Assembly: GCF_003008615.1 (NCBI RefSeq)
Contig: NZ_CP027657.1
Span: 682,001 to 746,000, forward strand
Source of the DNA: Pseudomonas mendocina
GTDB lineage: Bacteria > Pseudomonadota > Gammaproteobacteria > Pseudomonadales > Pseudomonadaceae
Reading direction: 5' to 3'
DNA: 64,000 nucleotides
Shown here one piece after another: positions 61,063 through 64,000 of this stretch. The first letter of the stretch is position 1; the number at the start of each line of letters is the position of its first letter. Position numbers and translations under genes: made by a program. The notes beneath the pieces are model-generated. The model was not told where the DNA came from. It worked only from the letters and a program-made list of their open reading frames with translations, and did not search any database.

Positions 61063-62400
61063 GTGAGCCAGGATCATCTGGCCGATAGGGCAGCCATTCA
61101 ATTGCCCAAGGTGATGGTCGACCGACTGGCCAGACCATTGTCTCGGTTCCTGCATATCGAATCGGCAGCCGCAGGCGTGCTCCTGCTGTTCACCATCGCC
61201 GCCCTTGTTCTCTCCAACTCGCCATGGGCGCAGTCGTTTCTGGCTCTGTGGGAAACCCAGGGCGGCTTTCGACTCGGTTCGTTCGACTACACACGCTCGA
61301 TGAAAGGCTGGATCAACGACGGCCTGATGACGCTGTTCTTCTTCCTGGTCGCCCTGGAACTCAAGCGGGAACTGGTGCTGGGCGAACTGAACAATGCACG
61401 CATGGCCGCACTCTCGATCTCGGCAGCCCTCGGCGGCATGGTCGTGCCCGCCGCCCTGTACTGGGGCTTGCAGCAGGGCCAGCCCGGCCAGCATGGCTGG
61501 GGCACCGTCATGGCCACCGATACCGCATTCGTCATCGGGTGTCTGGCGCTTCTGGGCTCACGCATTCCGCAAAGCCTGCGCGTATTCATGCTGTCACTGG
61601 CCATCGTTGACGACATCGGTGCAATCCTGGTCGTGGCCATCGGCTACAGCGAACATATCTCCTGGGAAATGCTGATATTGGCTGCAGGAGGTCTGGCGGT
61701 CGTTTACGGCATGTCGCGAGCCGGCATCCGCAGCTTCAGGCTCTATTTTCTGGTCGGAGGGCTCATCTGGATTGCAGTGGATGCATCCGGCATACATGCA
61801 ACGATCACCGGGGGGATTCTGGGGCTGATGACGCCGGCACGCCGCTGGGTCAGCGATGAGCGCTTGTACGCGATCCTGAGCCAGGTCGTCGCTCATCCCA
61901 GCAGTGGTGAGGGAAGCGGTGAAACCAAGGATCGCCAGACCCTGCTTGCAGCCGAGATCGCCGCGCGTGAAGCCCTGTCCCCCGTCGAGCGACTGGAGCT
62001 TGGCCTGCACCCCTGGGTCGGTTTCGTCATCATGCCCCTGTTTGCATTTGCCAATGCCGGATTGCCGCTGTCCATGGCGGAGATTGGCAACTCCGTCACC
62101 CTGGCCGTATTCATCGGTTTCGCACTGGGCAAACCCATTGGCGTCCTGGTCTTCAGCTGGCTGGCCGTCTACCTGGGCGTCGCCGCACGGCCTCTCGATC
62201 TCGATTGGCGATTGATCGCCGGTGGCGGTCTGCTCGCGGGTATCGGATTCACCATGGCCCTGTTCATCGCCAACCTGGCATTTCCCGCACATCTGATCGA
62301 CAGCGCCAAGCTGGGCATCTTCGCGGCCTCGGTCTTCTCGGCCGTCGCGGGTCTCATGCTGCTGGTGTGGATAGCCAAACCAGGAAGTCACCACGCCTAG
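61063..62400 (+). CDS. nhaA: Na+/H+ antiporter NhaA (copy 2)
   Basis: A 445-residue NhaA paralogue with WINDGLMTLFFFLVALELKREL, ATDTAFVIGCLALLG and the Asp pair in LAIVDDIGAILVVAIGY. It has a longer loop near 280-310 (SSGEGSGETKDRQTLL) than copy 1, giving two distinct NhaA types. The start is uncertain: a GTG at 61063 has no SD, and an ATG at 61114 follows AAGG closely. No structured leader like that of copy 1 was seen. Confidence 0.93.
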   Translation: MSQDHLADRAAIQLPKVMVDRLARPLSRFLHIESAAAGVLLLFTIAALVLSNSPWAQSFLALWETQGGFRLGSFDYTRSMKGWINDGLMTLFFFLVALELKRELVLGELNNARMAALSISAALGGMVVPAALYWGLQQGQPGQHGWGTVMATDTAFVIGCLALLGSRIPQSLRVFMLSLAIVDDIGAILVVAIGYSEHISWEMLILAAGGLAVVYGMSRAGIRSFRLYFLVGGLIWIAVDASGIHATITGGILGLMTPARRWVSDERLYAILSQVVAHPSSGEGSGETKDRQTLLAAEIAAREALSPVERLELGLHPWVGFVIMPLFAFANAGLPLSMAEIGNSVTLAVFIGFALGKPIGVLVFSWLAVYLGVAARPLDLDWRLIAGGGLLAGIGFTMALFIANLAFPAHLIDSAKLGIFAASVFSAVAGLMLLVWIAKPGSHHA

Positions 62401-62532
62401 ACGCTATGTGCGCTAGCGGACAGACCCTGCCAGAGGCTTCATGCACACTGACTACCTGAGCCACGCCCACCCCGTTGCTCCCTCTGCGCTCCTGCAGGCC
62501 GCCGGAAACTAGCGTGGCCGGCCAAGGACACA

Positions 62533-64000
62533 ATGCCCAGAACCTGGTTCCACCGCCTGATACGCTCACGTAGTGCAACGCGCAAGTTCACCTACGAACC
62601 CATCCTGCGTGCCGAACTGTTCAGCGCCGAGCAGATGGCTAACCATGGCCGTCAATTGGCCAGGCAGCACCAACTCAGCCCACGGCCAGCCAGCGCAACT
62701 CTGCTGGGACGCCTGGACGACAACGAAGCGCTACTGGTGCACAGCTGCGCCATGCTCGGCGAGGTACCGCCGATCACGCGCCGCGCCACCCCGGCAGCGG
62801 AATGGCTGCTGGACAACTTCTACCTGATCGAAGAGCAGATCCGCACGGCGCGCAAGCACCTGCCGCGGAGCTACAGCCGCGAGCTACCACGCTTGGCGGA
62901 CGGCCCCTCACGCGGTTTGCCGCGGGTCTACGACATCGCCCTGGAAACCATCTCCCACGGTGACGGACGGGTCGACAGCGAGAGCCTGAGACGCTTCATC
63001 GCCGCCTACCAGTCGGTCACGCCGCTGGCCCTTGGCGAACTGTGGGCGATCCCGATCATGCTGCGCCTGGCGCTGATCGAGAACCTGCGCCGCGTGGCAT
63101 CACGAGTGATGGCCAACTGGGATGATCGCAACCTGGCCAACGACTGGGCCGACCGCCTGCAGGAAACCGCCGAGCGTGACGCCAAGAGCGTGTTGCTGAC
63201 TGTCGCCGACATGGCCCGTTCACAACCACCGCTGACCAGTTCGTTCGTTGCCGAACTGGCCAGGCGCCTGCAGGGCCAGAGCGCCGCACTGATCCTGCCG
63301 CTGACCTGGATCGAACAGACGCTCAGCGAAGACGGGCTGAACATCGAGCGTCTGGTGCAACTGGATGCCCAGCAGCAGGCCGCCGAACAGGTGTCCATCA
63401 GCAACAGCATCAACAGCCTGCGCCAGCTGTCTGCCGTCGACTGGCGCGGCTTCGTCGAAGACATGAGCAGGGTCGAGCAGGTACTCAATGAAGACCCGGC
63501 GCAGATCTACCCCACTATGGATTTCGCCACCCGCGACCACTACCGCCACGTGGTCGAACGCCTGGCCAGAAACTGCGAGCACGCGGAAGAAGCGGTAGCC
63601 CGTGCCGCCGTTGACCTGGCAGCCGCTGCCGGCACCGGCATCGGCACTCACATCGGTTTCTATCTGCTGGGTCAGGGGCTGGTCGAGTTGGAGCAGCGCC
63701 TCGAAGCCCGTATCCCCTTCGCCGAGGCCTGGCAACGTCTGCTGCGCCGTGCCCCACTGGCCTTCTTCCTCGTCCCGGCGCTGCTTCTCAGCCTGGCGCT
63801 GGCCTGGCCCTTCCTCGCCGCTGCCCAGGCCAGCGGCCTGAGCGACGGCCTGGCGCTCCTGCTCGGTCTACCGATCCTGCTGCTGACCAGTAGCCTGGCC
63901 CTGGGTTTGCTGAACCGGCTGGTGACCCTGACCGTGACCCCGCACATCCTGCCGCGCCTGGACTACAGCCGCGGCATACCCGAGCAGGCGCGCACGTTGG
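62533..64000 (+). CDS. Cyclic beta-1,2-glucan synthase, N-terminal part (runs off the window)
   Basis: An open frame with no stop continues to the window edge (about 489 residues). The N-terminal region matches the start of NdvB/ChvB-type cyclic beta-1,2-glucan synthases: WLLDNFYLIEEQIRTARKHLP, YSRELPRLADGPSRGLPRVYDIALETISHGDGRVD and ELWAIPIMLRLALIENLRR. Hydrophobic helices appear near 410-460. These enzymes are usually near 2,800 residues, with a glycosyltransferase domain downstream. AAGGA precedes the ATG. The product would be a periplasmic osmoregulated glucan. Confidence 0.88.
   Translation, partial: MPRTWFHRLIRSRSATRKFTYEPILRAELFSAEQMANHGRQLARQHQLSPRPASATLLGRLDDNEALLVHSCAMLGEVPPITRRATPAAEWLLDNFYLIEEQIRTARKHLPRSYSRELPRLADGPSRGLPRVYDIALETISHGDGRVDSESLRRFIAAYQSVTPLALGELWAIPIMLRLALIENLRRVASRVMANWDDRNLANDWADRLQETAERDAKSVLLTVADMARSQPPLTSSFVAELARRLQGQSAALILPLTWIEQTLSEDGLNIERLVQLDAQQQAAEQVSISNSINSLRQLSAVDWRGFVEDMSRVEQVLNEDPAQIYPTMDFATRDHYRHVVERLARNCEHAEEAVARAAVDLAAAAGTGIGTHIGFYLLGQGLVELEQRLEARIPFAEAWQRLLRRAPLAFFLVPALLLSLALAWPFLAAAQASGLSDGLALLLGLPILLLTSSLALGLLNRLVTLTVTPHILPRLDYSRGIPEQARTL

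Noticed and set aside
1..64000. CRISPR arrays, tRNA/rRNA genes, prophage and integrase attachment sites
   Set aside because: No regularly spaced repeats, tRNA-like cloverleaf, integrase or phage structural genes were seen on either strand by eye. A tRNA or covariance-model scan was not possible.

Overview
The window is about 64 kb of high-GC, gene-dense chromosome from a Pseudomonas. The methylated-amine genes, the short-LOV/LitR light module and the dispersed repeats fit the P. mendocina / P. oleovorans (Ectopseudomonas) group best; this assignment is from memory of gene content, not a search. No rRNA, tRNA, CRISPR array, prophage or intact insertion sequence was seen. Most genes are ordinary chromosomal ones with good Shine-Dalgarno sites.

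Layout. 1-1.5 kb: end of a branched-chain amino-acid ABC operon (livM tail, livG, livF) and its terminator. 1.6-8.4 kb: two lipoproteins, a crotonase, an SDR, a Gly-rich secreted peptide, an operon of class II aldolase, MEST-like hydrolase and Tat-exported DUF1569 protein, then a flavodoxin. 8.5-14.8 kb: a light-response module of short LOV photoreceptor, degenerate PilZ protein and B12-independent LitR/CarH-type repressor, followed by a pterin operon (folM-folE-folX). Two LitR-type direct repeats lie upstream of folM. 14.9-16 kb: azlCD.

16-35 kb and 49-54 kb: the core of the window, an oxidative route for methylated amines in three transcription units. tmm-tdm converts trimethylamine to TMAO, then to dimethylamine plus formaldehyde. 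dmmABCD converts dimethylamine to monomethylamine. gmaS-mgsABC converts monomethylamine to gamma-glutamylmethylamide and then N-methylglutamate. N-methylglutamate dehydrogenase (mgd) is not in the window. Between and beside these units are an Amt transporter with a tiny membrane protein, several chemoreceptors, an SMR exporter, a class I glutamine amidotransferase, a Cys-rich NarXL-type two-component system with a PAS partner, and an XRE-cupin regulator.

The most interesting result is a 15-bp dyad, TTTC-N7-GAAA with a CCAAAA-like centre. It occurs 47-53 bp upstream of the first gene of all three methylated-amine units, with one further copy upstream of each of the two regulator genes. This looks like an undescribed regulon. 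A second pattern is a palindromic repeat family placed between cistrons inside these same operons.

33-43 kb: a Fur-box TonB receptor, a NIT-domain chemoreceptor, and a FecI/FecR/TonB-receptor iron system, then two GNAT enzymes. 43-49 kb: an IclR-controlled catabolic operon (MFS, TIM-barrel isomerase, shikimate-dehydrogenase-like, Gfo/Idh) with a truncated duplicate of the dehydrogenase gene. 54-64 kb: nhaA behind a long structured leader (candidate nhaA-I/Li+ riboswitch), a THEM6-like thioesterase, a GlxA-type and a MocR-type regulator, an unknown protein, a Crp/Fnr regulator, a second nhaA, and the 5' part of a cyclic beta-1,2-glucan synthase that runs off the window.
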